A DNA stretch of 39,408 nucleotides, taken from the NCBI GenBank assembly GCA_946221915.1, contig CAMIKG010000045.1, positions 1 to 39,408 on the forward strand, in the 5' to 3' direction. Shown here piece after piece: positions 1-8,665 of the stretch. Both the position numbers and the translations under genes were made by a program. The first letter of the stretch is position 1; the number at the start of each line of letters is the position of its first letter. The notes below the pieces were generated by a model, which searched no databases, was not told the DNA's origin, and saw nothing but the letters and a program-made list of their open reading frames with translations. The stretch is from an uncultured Erwinia sp. (GTDB lineage Bacteria; Pseudomonadota; Gammaproteobacteria; Enterobacterales; Enterobacteriaceae).

Positions 1-126
1 AACCCGGTGACTGTTATGTCGTTGTTCCGTGTCGATGGAGGCGCATTATAGGGAGTTCCGCGCAGGCCGCAACAAGTAATTTGCGATAAATATGCCGTTT
101 GCTGCATTCCACAGCAAAACCCCGCC

Positions 127-170
127 TTATACCCAGTTATACACAAACTTATCCACACTGCTTATCGATA
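127..170 (+). promoter_or_regulatory. Cluster of DnaA-box-like nonamers upstream of purH
   Basis: Four TTAT-starting nonamers stand in the same orientation: TTATACCCA (127-135), TTATACACA (137-145), TTATCCACA (149-157) and TTATCGATA (162-170). The second and third fit the DnaA consensus TTWTNCACA exactly; the first and last are looser. Start-to-start spacings are 10, 12 and 13 bp, so the copies lie on roughly one helix face. They sit just upstream of the purH PurR operator. DnaA binding is inferred from the motif only. Confidence 0.5.
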
Positions 171-189
171 AACAATTTTGACGAGCATC

Positions 190-211
190 ACGCAAACGTT
201 TTCGCTACAAT
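190..211 (+). promoter_or_regulatory. PurR operator and purHD promoter region
   Basis: ACGCAAACGTTTTCGC at 190-205 matches the PurR operator consensus at all but the last position. A -10-like TACAAT follows directly at 206-211. TTGACG at 178-183 resembles a -35 box, but it lies 22 bp from TACAAT, too far for an ordinary sigma-70 promoter, so the -35 element is uncertain. A PurR site overlapping the promoter is the known arrangement for purine genes and implies repression when hypoxanthine or guanine is plentiful. Confidence 0.75.
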
Positions 212-368
212 GCCCGCGACAAAATGGACTCCCCTGTTTGGGGGCGTTACCTGAAACTTATCTTCTCCAGCGCTATATAGAGAAAGCTAAGCTTGATGTA
301 ACGCTCTTTATGGCGACACTTTCTTTCTACAAGTTAATGCAAACCCAAAGCCAAGGGATAAAACCACC

Positions 369-1958
369 ATGCAACAACCTCGTCCTGTACGCCGCGCGCT
401 GCTCAGCGTGTCTGACAAAGCCGGTATCCTCGAATTCGCTCAGGCGCTCTCCAGCCGCGGTGTTGAATTGCTCTCCACCGGCGGCACCGCACGCCTGCTG
501 GCCGACGCAGGTCTGCCGGTCACCGAAGTCTCCGACTACACCGGTTTCCCGGAAATGATGGATGGACGCGTTAAAACGCTGCACCCAAAAGTGCATGGTG
601 GCATTCTTGGTCGCCGTGGTCAGGACGACGCGATTATGGCGCAGCACGCTATCCAGCCTATTGATATGGTGGTGGTAAACCTATACCCGTTTGCGGAAAC
701 CGTGGCGCGTGAAGGCTGCTCGCTGGAAGATGCGGTGGAGAATATTGATATCGGCGGTCCGACCATGGTGCGCTCCGCCGCCAAGAACCATAAAGATGTC
801 GCCATCGTGGTGAAGAGCAGTGACTACACCGCCATCATCGCCGAGCTGGACGCCAATGGTAACTCGCTGACACTGGAAACCCGTTTCGACCTGGCGATCA
901 AAGCCTTCGAGCACACGGCTGCCTATGACAGCATGATCGCCAACTACTTTGGCAGCCTGGTGCCTGCGTATCACAGCGAATCGCGTGAACCTGCCGGCCG
1001 CTTCCCGCGGACGCTTAACCTGAACTTTATTAAGAAGCAGGATATGCGTTATGGCGAGAACAGCCATCAGGACGCCGCCTTCTATATAGAAGAGAAAATT
1101 ACCGAGGCCTCGGTCGCCACTGCACAGCAGGTGCAGGGCAAGGCGCTGTCTTATAACAATATCGCGGACACCGATGCGGCACTGGAGTGCGTGAAAGAGT
1201 TCGCGGAGCCAGCCTGTGTGATCGTCAAACACGCTAACCCATGTGGCGTGGCAGTGGGTGATTCGCTGCTGGCGGCCTACGACCTGGCGTATAAAACCGA
1301 CCCGACTTCCGCGTTCGGCGGCATCATTGCTTTCAACCGTGAGCTGGACGAAGCCACCGCACAGGCGATCATCAGTCGTCAGTTTGTTGAAGTAATTATC
1401 GCGCCATCCGCCAGCGAAGCCGCGCTGAAAGTTACCGCCAGCAAACAGAATGTGCGCGTCCTGACCTGTGGTCAGTGGCAACAGCGCCAGAAAGGTCTGG
1501 ACTTCAAACGTGTGAACGGCGGCCTGCTGGTGCAGGATCGCGATCTGGGCATGGTCGACGCCAGCCAGCTGCGTGTGGTCAGCGAGCGTAAGCCGAGCGA
1601 AACTGAGCTTCGTGATGCGCTGTTCTGCTGGAAGGTGGCCAAGTTCGTTAAATCCAATGCCATTGTGTATGCAAAGAACAATATGACTATCGGTATTGGC
1701 GCCGGTCAGATGAGCCGCGTCTACTCGGCGAAAATCGCCGGGATTAAAGCCGCTGACGAAGGTCTGGAAGTGAAAGGCTGCGCCATGGCGTCTGATGCCT
1801 TCTTCCCGTTCCGTGACGGCATTGATGCCGCCGCCGCTGTCGGCGTGACCTGCGTGATCCAGCCGGGCGGCTCGATCCGTGATGATGAAGTGATTGCTGC
1901 CGCGAATGAACACGGCATCGCGATGATCTTCACCGACATGCGCCATTTCCGCCATTAA
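369..1958 (+). CDS. purH: Bifunctional AICAR formyltransferase / IMP cyclohydrolase
   Basis: PurH catalyses the last two steps of de novo IMP synthesis in the cytosol: formylation of AICAR by 10-formyl-THF, then cyclisation of FAICAR to IMP. The 529-residue product has the family's usual length. The N-terminal MGS-like cyclohydrolase domain covers about residues 1-200 (LLSTGGTA, GRVKTLHPKVHGG). The transformylase domain follows and contains the Lys-His pair in VKHANPCG (residues 287-288). The ATG at 369 is preceded by AAGGG at 353-357. purD begins 20 bp downstream, so the two form an operon under the upstream PurR site. The 1-368 stretch holds no gene, only the leader and the regulatory sites. 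Confidence 0.98.
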   Translation: MQQPRPVRRALLSVSDKAGILEFAQALSSRGVELLSTGGTARLLADAGLPVTEVSDYTGFPEMMDGRVKTLHPKVHGGILGRRGQDDAIMAQHAIQPIDMVVVNLYPFAETVAREGCSLEDAVENIDIGGPTMVRSAAKNHKDVAIVVKSSDYTAIIAELDANGNSLTLETRFDLAIKAFEHTAAYDSMIANYFGSLVPAYHSESREPAGRFPRTLNLNFIKKQDMRYGENSHQDAAFYIEEKITEASVATAQQVQGKALSYNNIADTDAALECVKEFAEPACVIVKHANPCGVAVGDSLLAAYDLAYKTDPTSAFGGIIAFNRELDEATAQAIISRQFVEVIIAPSASEAALKVTASKQNVRVLTCGQWQQRQKGLDFKRVNGGLLVQDRDLGMVDASQLRVVSERKPSETELRDALFCWKVAKFVKSNAIVYAKNNMTIGIGAGQMSRVYSAKIAGIKAADEGLEVKGCAMASDAFFPFRDGIDAAAAVGVTCVIQPGGSIRDDEVIAAANEHGIAMIFTDMRHFRH

Positions 1959-1978
1959 TTGCTTCTGGAGAATGTGAG

Positions 1979-3259
1979 ATGAAAATTTTAGTTATCGGTA
2001 ATGGCGGTCGTGAACACGCACTGGCATGGAAAGCCGCCCAGTCGCCACTGGCGGAAACCGTCTTTGTCGCGCCAGGCAATGCCGGTACCGCTCTGGAACC
2101 GGCACTGCAGAACGTCGCTATCAGCGCGACCGACGTTCCTGCGCTGCTGAGCTTTGCACAGAATGAGAAGATCGATCTGACCATCGTCGGCCCGGAAGCG
2201 CCGCTGGTGATTGGTGTGGTCGATGCATTCCGTGCTGCAGGACTGAAGATTTTTGGTCCAACCCAGGCTGCCGCTCAGCTGGAAGGTTCAAAAGCCTTCA
2301 CCAAGGATTTTCTGGCTCGTCATCGGATCCCGACGGCGGAATACCAGAACTTTACCGAAGTGGAACCCGCGCTGGCCTACGTGCGCAGCAAAGGCGCGCC
2401 TATTGTGATTAAAGCCGATGGCCTGGCGGCGGGCAAAGGCGTGATCGTCGCCATGACGCTGCAGGAAGCGGAAGACGCCATTCAGGATATGCTGGCTGGT
2501 AATGCCTTTGGCGATGCAGGCCACCGTATCGTGGTGGAAGAGTTCCTCGACGGCGAAGAAGCCAGCTTTATCGTGATGGTCGATGGTGAGAACGTACTGC
2601 CAATGGCCACCAGCCAGGATCACAAACGTGTTGGCGATGGCGATACGGGTCCAAATACCGGCGGTATGGGCGCCTACTCTCCGGCGCCAGTGGTCACCGA
2701 TGAAGTCCACCAGCGCGTTATGGATGAGGTGATCTGGCCGACCGTACGCGGTATGGCGGCGGAAGGCAATACCTATACTGGTTTCCTGTATGCCGGTCTG
2801 ATGATCGATGGCAGCGGTAAACCAAAGGTGATCGAATTCAACTGCCGTTTCGGCGATCCGGAAACGCAACCGATCATGCTGCGCATGCAGTCGGATCTGG
2901 TGGATCTGTGCCTTGCGGCCTGTGATGGCAAACTGGATCAGAAAGAGTCCAGCTGGGATCCACGTCCTTCACTGGGTGTGGTACTGGCGGCGGGCGGTTA
3001 TCCGGGTGACTACAATACTGGCGATCAGATCCACGGTTTACCGCTGGAAGAAGTCGCGGACGGTAAAGTGTTCCATGCCGGTACTAAACTGCAGGATGAC
3101 AAAGTGCTGACCAACGGTGGCCGCGTACTGTGCGTGACGGCGCTGGGTGAAGATGTGGCGGCGGCGCAGCAACGCGCTTACCAGCTGCTGCAGGATATCG
3201 CCTGGGAAGGCAGCTTCTGCCGTAAAGATATCGGTTACCGCGCGATTAACCGCAAGTAA
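1979..3259 (+). CDS. purD: Phosphoribosylamine-glycine ligase (GAR synthetase)
   Basis: PurD joins phosphoribosylamine to glycine with ATP to give GAR, the second step of purine synthesis. The 426-residue protein has the N-terminal GNGGREHAL motif (about residues 7-15), an ATP-grasp core with the glycine-rich DGLAAGKGV loop, and the IEFNCRFGDPETQ metal-binding segment. A GGAG Shine-Dalgarno precedes the ATG. It is the second gene of purHD. In E. coli zraPSR lies between purD and the hupA side; here a convergent DUF1481 gene follows directly. Confidence 0.98.
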   Translation: MKILVIGNGGREHALAWKAAQSPLAETVFVAPGNAGTALEPALQNVAISATDVPALLSFAQNEKIDLTIVGPEAPLVIGVVDAFRAAGLKIFGPTQAAAQLEGSKAFTKDFLARHRIPTAEYQNFTEVEPALAYVRSKGAPIVIKADGLAAGKGVIVAMTLQEAEDAIQDMLAGNAFGDAGHRIVVEEFLDGEEASFIVMVDGENVLPMATSQDHKRVGDGDTGPNTGGMGAYSPAPVVTDEVHQRVMDEVIWPTVRGMAAEGNTYTGFLYAGLMIDGSGKPKVIEFNCRFGDPETQPIMLRMQSDLVDLCLAACDGKLDQKESSWDPRPSLGVVLAAGGYPGDYNTGDQIHGLPLEEVADGKVFHAGTKLQDDKVLTNGGRVLCVTALGEDVAAAQQRAYQLLQDIAWEGSFCRKDIGYRAINRK

Positions 3260-3284
3260 CTGAGCCGCTGCTTTCCCATCCCGC

Positions 3285-3309
3285 CCTTCCCCCGCACCGC
3301 GGGGGAAGG
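3285..3309. terminator. GC-rich hairpin between convergent purD and DUF1481 genes
   Basis: CCTTCCCCCGC and GCGGGGGAAGG form a perfect 11-bp stem with a 3-nt loop (ACC) in the 55-bp gap between two convergent stops. Neither strand carries a U tract afterwards, so it is at best a non-canonical or bidirectional terminator. Confidence 0.4.
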
Positions 3310-3314
3310 CGTTC

Positions 3315-3965
3315 TCAGAAGTCCGCTTCCTTCGGTTCCCACGCGCAGTAATCCTCATTCGCCACCAGCAGTAACTGAGTATCTTCCGGCGCATCCAGCC
3401 ATGCAATGCTCACTGGCATACTGGCATTCGCCTGACGCCGGGCAACATATCCCCGCTCGCGGCTGTCGAGGTCCGGCTTCAGCACTTTGCCCTGACAGGT
3501 TTTCACACTACCGTCGGCCTGCCACTGCCCCTGAAGCAACATGACGTGGCCGCTAAGCAGCGCATCGCTGATCTTAAGCATCCGCTGGGCATCAAAGCGG
3601 TAAAGCTCAACAGCGTCTTCTGACAGCGCCTCACGGCGTCCCTTCAGCTGTCGCTGCATAAAGCTCAGATTGCCCTGATGATCAAAGCGCAGCGTGACAT
3701 CATCGGGCCGTGCGCCTTTGATATGGCGCTCGATGGCGTTCAGCTTGCCATCCTGCCAGGTGTAGTCGGTGATTTCGGTGGCGTCGCCATTCAGCGGGCT
3801 ATACACCGTCATGATATGCGCGGCCTGCTGCTGGCTGTCTTTGCGCCAAATGCGCACCACACCACGATCGGCGACATAGCCGCTGGCGGTGAAGTCCGGC
3901 AGAGAGGAACTGGAACTGCAACCCACAAGGAAAAGGGCAAAAACGAGGAGAATGTATTTTTTCAT
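3315..3965 (-). CDS. yjaH: DUF1481 lipoprotein (YjaH-like)
   Basis: The 216-residue protein has no established activity. The first ATG (3963-3965) gives a classic lipoprotein signal: MKKY, a hydrophobic stretch, then the lipobox LVGC with the lipidated Cys at residue 16, followed by a Ser-rich linker. An in-frame TTG four codons upstream is a weaker alternative start. Later cysteines near KTCQGK and DYCAW could form a disulphide in the periplasm. Size and position beside hupA match E. coli yjaH. Family assignment is by recall of sequence and synteny. Confidence 0.8.
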   Translation of the reverse strand: MKKYILLVFALFLVGCSSSSSLPDFTASGYVADRGVVRIWRKDSQQQAAHIMTVYSPLNGDATEITDYTWQDGKLNAIERHIKGARPDDVTLRFDHQGNLSFMQRQLKGRREALSEDAVELYRFDAQRMLKISDALLSGHVMLLQGQWQADGSVKTCQGKVLKPDLDSRERGYVARRQANASMPVSIAWLDAPEDTQLLLVANEDYCAWEPKEADF

Positions 3966-3979
3966 AAATTCTCGCAAAA

Positions 3980-4190
3980 ACTGGCGCTGATTAAGAAGCT
4001 TTAAGCGCTACTGGCGCTGATGCCGGAATTGACGTCACACCCTACGCTGATGCTCAGCCGTCGGCAGCGCAGCCAGTTCAGGTGCGCCCAGCGCGGAGGC
4101 GCAGGAGCGTACATCAGTACGTGACTGCGGCGAGCACTGCACAAGTCTGAAATGGCAAGCCAGCCAGGCTGATGGATACACAAAAAACAA
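3980..4190. repeat. Gene-free segment with short repeats, possible dispersed intergenic element
   Basis: The 3966-4238 gap contains no credible gene. The 12-mer ACTGGCGCTGAT occurs twice in direct orientation, at 3980-3991 and 4010-4021, exactly 30 bp apart. Further along, CGTAC-ATCA-GTACG forms a short palindrome within GC-rich sequence. The stretch resembles dispersed intergenic repeats of Erwinia/Pantoea-type genomes, but that is memory-based and copy number cannot be judged from one window. Confidence 0.3.
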
Positions 4191-4211
4191 AAGGAGCGAT
4201 GAATCGCTCCT
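4182..4211 (-). terminator. Rho-independent terminator of hupA
   Basis: On the minus strand AGGAGCGAT pairs with ATCGCTCCT around a 2-nt loop and is followed by a T-rich tract (complement of 4182-4191). It lies 28 bp beyond the hupA stop. Confidence 0.9.
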
Positions 4212-4238
4212 CGTGTCAAACTTTTAGCGCAAACGCTA

Positions 4239-4511
4239 TTACTTAACAGCGTCTTTCAGTGCTTTACCAGATACGAATGCCGGTACGTTTGCAGCAGCAA
4301 TTTTGATTTCTTTGCCAGTCTGCGGGTTGCGGCCAGTACGCTCAGCACGGTGGTTAACTTTAAAAGTACCAAAACCAACCAGTTGTACAGCATCACCTTC
4401 TTTCAGAGACTCGGTAATTGCAGCCAGGGTGGATTCCAGAGCAGCTTTAGCCTGGGTCTTTGACAGGTCCGCTTTGTCCGCAATTACATCAATCAGTTGA
4501 GTCTTGTTCAT
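4239..4511 (-). CDS. hupA: DNA-binding protein HU-alpha
   Basis: HU is a nucleoid-associated protein that binds and bends DNA without strong sequence preference, as a homodimer or with HupB. The 90-residue length is the family norm. The N-terminal helices (1-40) form the dimer body. GFGTFKV (46-52) leads into the arm with RNPQTG, whose Pro63 is the intercalating proline. A good AAGGAT Shine-Dalgarno precedes the ATG. The 188-bp gap upstream to yjaG presumably carries its own promoter, though I could not pick boxes confidently. A strong terminator follows. Confidence 0.97.
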   Translation of the reverse strand: MNKTQLIDVIADKADLSKTQAKAALESTLAAITESLKEGDAVQLVGFGTFKVNHRAERTGRNPQTGKEIKIAAANVPAFVSGKALKDAVK

Positions 4512-4699
4512 AAGTTATCCTTACAGTGTATTTATCGCTTGCTAAGCATCAAGTGCGAGGGAAAAGCCAGCATCTGGCACTCTTCTGCCTGCACGCACCG
4601 ATAGCCACATTTTTCAGCCCCCCAAATGTAGACCAGACAGGGGGCGAATGTGAAGCCTTTCGGCACGACAAATCAGGCGTGAAGTCACGTTTTATCGCC

Positions 4700-5290
4700 T
4701 TATTGCTGAAAATTTATACCGATATTACTAATCCCTGCTTCACGCAGGTCAGATCGCAGCCCTTTGATCAGTTCCAGGTCGCGCTCTTCACAGGCGGCGA
4801 GCAGGCGGAAAATCTCCCACTGGATGTCCCATTCCTCTTCCACCGCCGGGTTCTCTTTCAGCTCTTCATCGCTCATTTCGCGACCCGCCTGGGTCATTTC
4901 GAGGATGGCAACCGTCGTGATTGAGGTTTCGCTGACAATAATCGCATGCGCCAGCGTTTCACCGCTCAGACGAGAGTGCAGTAATTCGCTCAGCGCCACA
5001 CAGGCGTCGATCGCCGGGTGGACGCCGTAGATATCGTAATCCTCCGCCGCCGGAATGGCATCTTCCAGTTTCTCCAGCTGAGAGTCGAAATTCACTTTGG
5101 CGTCTTTCACCACCAGCGTTTCCCATACCAGATCGAGAATACGGCGATACAGCTGCGCATCGGCAAAACCAGTTTGCTGACAGAAAGCCCAATAATTTGG
5201 GTACATACGCTCACACAGGCAAGCCATAAAAGTCACATGCTGCCAGCTTTCCAGCTTTTCCAGCCGCAGATGAATCGGATTACGTAACAT
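4700..5290 (-). CDS. yjaG: DUF416 family protein YjaG
   Basis: The 196-residue acidic, mostly helical protein has the same length as E. coli YjaG and highly similar sequence (for example HVTFMACLCERMYPNY near the N-terminus and EEWDIQWEIFRLLAACEERD near the C-terminus). No catalytic motif, signal peptide or membrane segment is visible and the function is not known to me. It lies between nfi and hupA, as in E. coli, with 65 bp to nfi. Confidence 0.92.
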   Translation of the reverse strand: MLRNPIHLRLEKLESWQHVTFMACLCERMYPNYWAFCQQTGFADAQLYRRILDLVWETLVVKDAKVNFDSQLEKLEDAIPAAEDYDIYGVHPAIDACVALSELLHSRLSGETLAHAIIVSETSITTVAILEMTQAGREMSDEELKENPAVEEEWDIQWEIFRLLAACEERDLELIKGLRSDLREAGISNIGINFQQ

Positions 5291-5355
5291 AGAGAGATCT
5301 CACAGACATTGAAGCGCGGCCTGCAGTGTACCTGAAAAGCCGCCAACTCACACCG

Positions 5356-6024
5356 TTAACCCTGCTGCTGCCAGCGCAGAAAGGCGGGACGGCCGGACGC
5401 GACCGCATCGGCCCAGCGGGTAGGTTCCGGCAGCCGGTAGCCCGCCATACAGTTTTCCACCCACTGCAGCGCCGTATCGCCCCCGACGCGGTGGCCAGTG
5501 GAGATAAACAGCGGGTTGCAGCGCGTTTTACTGCGCCACACCCAGCCCAGTTGCTCGCCCTTATCCAGCAAGGGCTGACGCGCACCGGGCTGCTCGTCCA
5601 GCGGCGCAAACTTGCCGCACAGCCGCCGCTTCGCCACACCAATGGTTGGCACATCCACCAGCAGGCCAAAATGGCTGGCGACGCCGAGACGGCGCGGATG
5701 GGAGATGCCATGACCATCGACGAACAGCAGGTCGGGCTGATGCTCCAGCATCTGCCAGGCCGCCAGCAAAGCCGGGTATTCACGGAAAGAGAGAAAACCG
5801 GGGATATAGGGCATGGTGGTGGCGATACGCGCCACCCGATATTCCAGCAGGGTCAGCGAAGGATATTCGAGGATCACCAGCGCGGCGCGCGTGACTTCGC
5901 CTCCCTGCTCAAAACCAACATCAGCGCCGCCAATCAGGCGCGGTGGAAAACAGGCGAAATCATCGTGGCGCACTACCTGTTGCGCCCGTTCAAGTTGCTC
6001 TGCGCGCAGCGCCTGAATATCCAT
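5356..6024 (-). CDS. nfi: Endonuclease V (deoxyinosine 3'-endonuclease)
   Basis: Nfi cleaves DNA near deaminated bases, mainly deoxyinosine, starting alternative excision repair. The 222-residue protein carries the family's acidic metal site: Asp35 in GADVGFEQGG, Glu in SFREYPALL and Asp in VDGHGISHPRRLG. The wedge motif PYIPGFLSFRE is present. Its ATG starts 2 bp after the hemE stop, so the two are translationally close and likely co-transcribed. Confidence 0.97.
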   Translation of the reverse strand: MDIQALRAEQLERAQQVVRHDDFACFPPRLIGGADVGFEQGGEVTRAALVILEYPSLTLLEYRVARIATTMPYIPGFLSFREYPALLAAWQMLEHQPDLLFVDGHGISHPRRLGVASHFGLLVDVPTIGVAKRRLCGKFAPLDEQPGARQPLLDKGEQLGWVWRSKTRCNPLFISTGHRVGGDTALQWVENCMAGYRLPEPTRWADAVASGRPAFLRWQQQG

Positions 6025-6026
6025 CG

Positions 6027-7094
6027 TTACTCCTGGTGATAGCCTCGTGACAGTCTGTGCACCGCCTCAACAAACACGCCCGCATGCTCTGGCGGCACAT
6101 CCTGATGGATACCATGCCCCAGATTAAAGACATGCCCCGTGCCGTGACCAAAGCCCTGCAGAATGGTCGCCACTTCCTGCTCAATACGCGCCGGTGGAGC
6201 ATACAGCATCGACGGGTCCATATTCCCCTGCAGCGCCACGCGGTCGCCGACGCGACGGCGCGCATCCGCAATATCGGTGGTCCAGTCCAGACCCAGCGCA
6301 TCACAACCGGTTTCCACCAGCGCTTCCAGCCACTGACCGCCGCCTTTGGTGAACAGCGTCACCGGCACGCGACGTCCTTCATTTTCGTGCAGCAGGCCAT
6401 CGACGATTTTATGCATGTAGTAGAGCGAGAATTCTTTGTAATCGTGCCCTGTCAGCACGCCGCCCCAGGTGTCGAAAATCATCACCGACTGGGCGCCAGC
6501 GCGGATCTGGGCATTGAGATACAGAATGACGCTGTTCGCCAGTTTATCCAGCATGGCATGCAGTGTAGCCGGTTCGGCATACATCATTTTTTTGATTTTG
6601 GTGAATGCCTTGCTGCTGCCGCCTTCGACCATATAGGTCGCCAGCGTCCAGGGGCTGCCCGAGAAGCCAATCAGCGGCACCTCGCCTTTGAGGTTTTTGC
6701 GAATGGTGCGTACCGCATTCATCACATAACCCAGCTCCTGCTCCGGATCGGGTATCGGCAGTTTATCCACGTCTGCACGGCAGGTGATCGGCGCGGAAAA
6801 GCGCGGACCTTCGCCAGCTTCAAAGTACAGGCCAAGCCCCATCGCGTCCGGGATAGTGAGGATATCGGAGAACAGAATCGCCGCATCCAGCGCATAGCGC
6901 CGCAGCGGTTGCAGGGTGACTTCGCATGCCAGCTCAGCGTTTTTGCACAGCGACATAAAGTCACCGGCCTGCGCACGGGTCGCTTTGTACTCCGGCAAAT
7001 AGCGTCCCGCCTGGCGCATCATCCATACCGGGGTGACATCCACTGGCTGACGCAGCAGCGCGCGTAAATAGCGGTCGTTCTTCAGTTCACTCAT
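6027..7094 (-). CDS. hemE: Uroporphyrinogen decarboxylase
   Basis: HemE removes four acetate carboxyls from uroporphyrinogen III to give coproporphyrinogen III, without a cofactor, in haem synthesis. The 355-residue protein shows both family signatures: PVWMMRQAGRYLPEY (residues 22-36, with the substrate-binding arginines) and GFSGSPWTLATYMVEGG. The length is within one residue of E. coli HemE. It lies 52 bp downstream of nudC and immediately upstream of nfi. Confidence 0.98.
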   Translation of the reverse strand: MSELKNDRYLRALLRQPVDVTPVWMMRQAGRYLPEYKATRAQAGDFMSLCKNAELACEVTLQPLRRYALDAAILFSDILTIPDAMGLGLYFEAGEGPRFSAPITCRADVDKLPIPDPEQELGYVMNAVRTIRKNLKGEVPLIGFSGSPWTLATYMVEGGSSKAFTKIKKMMYAEPATLHAMLDKLANSVILYLNAQIRAGAQSVMIFDTWGGVLTGHDYKEFSLYYMHKIVDGLLHENEGRRVPVTLFTKGGGQWLEALVETGCDALGLDWTTDIADARRRVGDRVALQGNMDPSMLYAPPARIEQEVATILQGFGHGTGHVFNLGHGIHQDVPPEHAGVFVEAVHRLSRGYHQE

Positions 7095-7146
7095 TATCGG
7101 ACTCTCTTAAAAACAGGCGCGTAGTATAGCAGACTGGCGGCGAGGT

Positions 7147-7920
7147 TTAATCCGCCGCCGCACGGCACAGCGCGACAGTATCTTCAATCAGACGGCGCGC
7201 CACGGTGCCTGCTGGCGGCAACAGCGGCAGGTCGTCATAGCGATACCAGCCAGCATCAATCAACTCTTTGCCATCGTGCTGCAGTTCGCCGCCGTCATAC
7301 TCCGCCATAAAGGCCATCATCAGCGAATGGGGGAACGGCCACGGCTGTGATGTCACATAGCGCACGTTCTTCACCCTGACGCTGCTCTCTTCCATCACTT
7401 CACGCGCCACGGCCTGCTCAAGGGTTTCCCCCACTTCGACAAAACCAGCGAGCACGGTGTAGATACTGTTGCGATGGCGCGCATGCTGCGCCAGCAGGAT
7501 CTCCTCACCGCGACGAATGGCGACGATAATGCACGGCGCGATTTGCGGATAGTAACGCTGGCGGCAGTGGTGACACAGGCAGGCAAACTCCGTTTTGCTG
7601 AGGTGCATCTCATGGCCGCAATAACCGCACCAGCGATGCGAACGGTAGAATTCGGCCAGTTGCACGCCACGTCCTGCCAGCTGAAACAAGCCCACATCCT
7701 GGTCGAGGATCTGCCGGACCGAACCCATATTTTCGCTGCGATTCGCGCGGATCAACCACACCTTCTCGCCCTGCCATTCGCCAATCACCGATCCTGACGA
7801 TCCCACCAGTCCTAATTCCCCGGCATTTCCATGCGGCAGATCACCTTGTGGCAACCAAAGTTTCTGTTCATGGCTGACAACCCACCATCCAGCGTCTAAG
7901 CTTGTAATTTGCTGTTCCAT
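7147..7920 (-). CDS. nudC: NAD-capped RNA hydrolase / NADH pyrophosphatase
   Basis: NudC hydrolyses NAD(H) to NMN and AMP and removes NAD caps from RNA, exposing transcripts to decay. The 257-residue length equals the E. coli enzyme. A zinc ribbon is formed by Cys98, Cys101, Cys116 and Cys119. The Nudix box spans residues 159-181 with catalytic Glu174, Glu177 and Glu178, and the NADH-pyrophosphatase motif SQPWPFPHS follows. It is divergent from rsd, with 95 bp between start codons. Confidence 0.97.
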   Translation of the reverse strand: MEQQITSLDAGWWVVSHEQKLWLPQGDLPHGNAGELGLVGSSGSVIGEWQGEKVWLIRANRSENMGSVRQILDQDVGLFQLAGRGVQLAEFYRSHRWCGYCGHEMHLSKTEFACLCHHCRQRYYPQIAPCIIVAIRRGEEILLAQHARHRNSIYTVLAGFVEVGETLEQAVAREVMEESSVRVKNVRYVTSQPWPFPHSLMMAFMAEYDGGELQHDGKELIDAGWYRYDDLPLLPPAGTVARRLIEDTVALCRAAAD

Positions 7921-8015
7921 AAAAATTATTATCCTATCGCTTTAACAGTCTCGCTGCAGTATTGCTGTTAAGTATTCGGAAACTCGCGCTAAAACTATAT
8001 CCCATGGAGCCGATC

Positions 8016-8522
8016 ATGCTAAACCAGTTAGACGTTCTGACCGCCCGGGTCGGCGGAAGTAATGATCTGGTGGATCTTTGGTTAACTGCCCGCCGGCAGC
8101 TACTGGCGGCGTATTATCAGTTGGTAGGCATGAAGCCAAAAAAAGATTCATTAACCCCGCTGGACGACAAAGCACTCGATAATTTCTGCCAGAGCCTGGT
8201 GGATTATCTTTCCGTCGGCCACTTCACTATCTATGAACGTATTATCGCTGAGATGGAAGGCGACAGCCCGTTTGTCGCGGCTTCACAGATCTATCCGGCC
8301 TTACAGGCCAATACGCAGGAAATTATGGACTACTACGACAGCCATCTGGAAGCAGCGATTGACGACGACAATTGCCTCGAATTCCAGCAGGCGCTGTCCG
8401 GCGTGGGTGAAGCACTGGAAGTGCGTTTTACCCTCGAGGATAAGTTGATCCAGCTGGCGTACGATAACCATTTACGTGCCTTAGCCGCCGCAAATGATGC
8501 CGAGGCGGCGCGCCCGGCGTAA
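8016..8522 (+). CDS. rsd: Regulator of sigma-70 (Rsd)
   Basis: Rsd binds sigma-70 region 4 and frees core RNA polymerase for alternative sigmas in stationary phase. The protein begins MLNQLD and is 168 residues long, with the family segments FCQSLVDYLS, HFTIYERI and TQEIMDYYDS. The ATG at 8016 is chosen over an upstream in-frame start because GGAG (8005-8008) is correctly spaced and family homology starts here. The C-terminus ends in an Ala-rich tail. A hairpin terminator follows at 8549. Confidence 0.95.
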   Translation: MLNQLDVLTARVGGSNDLVDLWLTARRQLLAAYYQLVGMKPKKDSLTPLDDKALDNFCQSLVDYLSVGHFTIYERIIAEMEGDSPFVAASQIYPALQANTQEIMDYYDSHLEAAIDDDNCLEFQQALSGVGEALEVRFTLEDKLIQLAYDNHLRALAAANDAEAARPA

Positions 8523-8548
8523 AAATTATCCGCTGGTAATTTCAAAAA

Positions 8549-8577
8549 AGCCCCCTTATGCTGAGGGGGCTATTTTG
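8549..8577 (+). terminator. Rho-independent terminator after rsd
   Basis: AGCCCCCT (8549-8556) pairs with AGGGGGCT (8564-8571), loop of 7 nt, followed by ATTTTGTG. An A6 run on the 5' side could also let it act on the other strand. Confidence 0.8.
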
Positions 8578-8605
8578 TGTGAGTGGAATACGTCGACTCA
8601 CACAA
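8575..8605. repeat. Perfect 10-bp inverted repeat before the thiC leader
   Basis: TTGTGTGAGT (8575-8584) is the exact inverse complement of ACTCACACAA (8596-8605), spaced by 11 nt. It abuts the rsd terminator and precedes the thi leader. It may be an operator, a second hairpin behind rsd, or part of the thiC promoter region. No factor is assignable from the sequence. Confidence 0.55.
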
Positions 8606-8665
8606 TATGTCACCCTGGTTGGGATTTCTGGAGTATATGAGCGCAGCCAGAAAACCAGCCAATAT

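Noticed and set aside
1..60. Possible promoter (TTGTTC ... TATAGG)
   Set aside because: The spacer is 19 bp and the boxes are weak; the left edge gives no context.
681..1955. Long open frame opposite purH
   Set aside because: It is antisense to a complete, conserved purH and shows no family features or ribosome-binding site.
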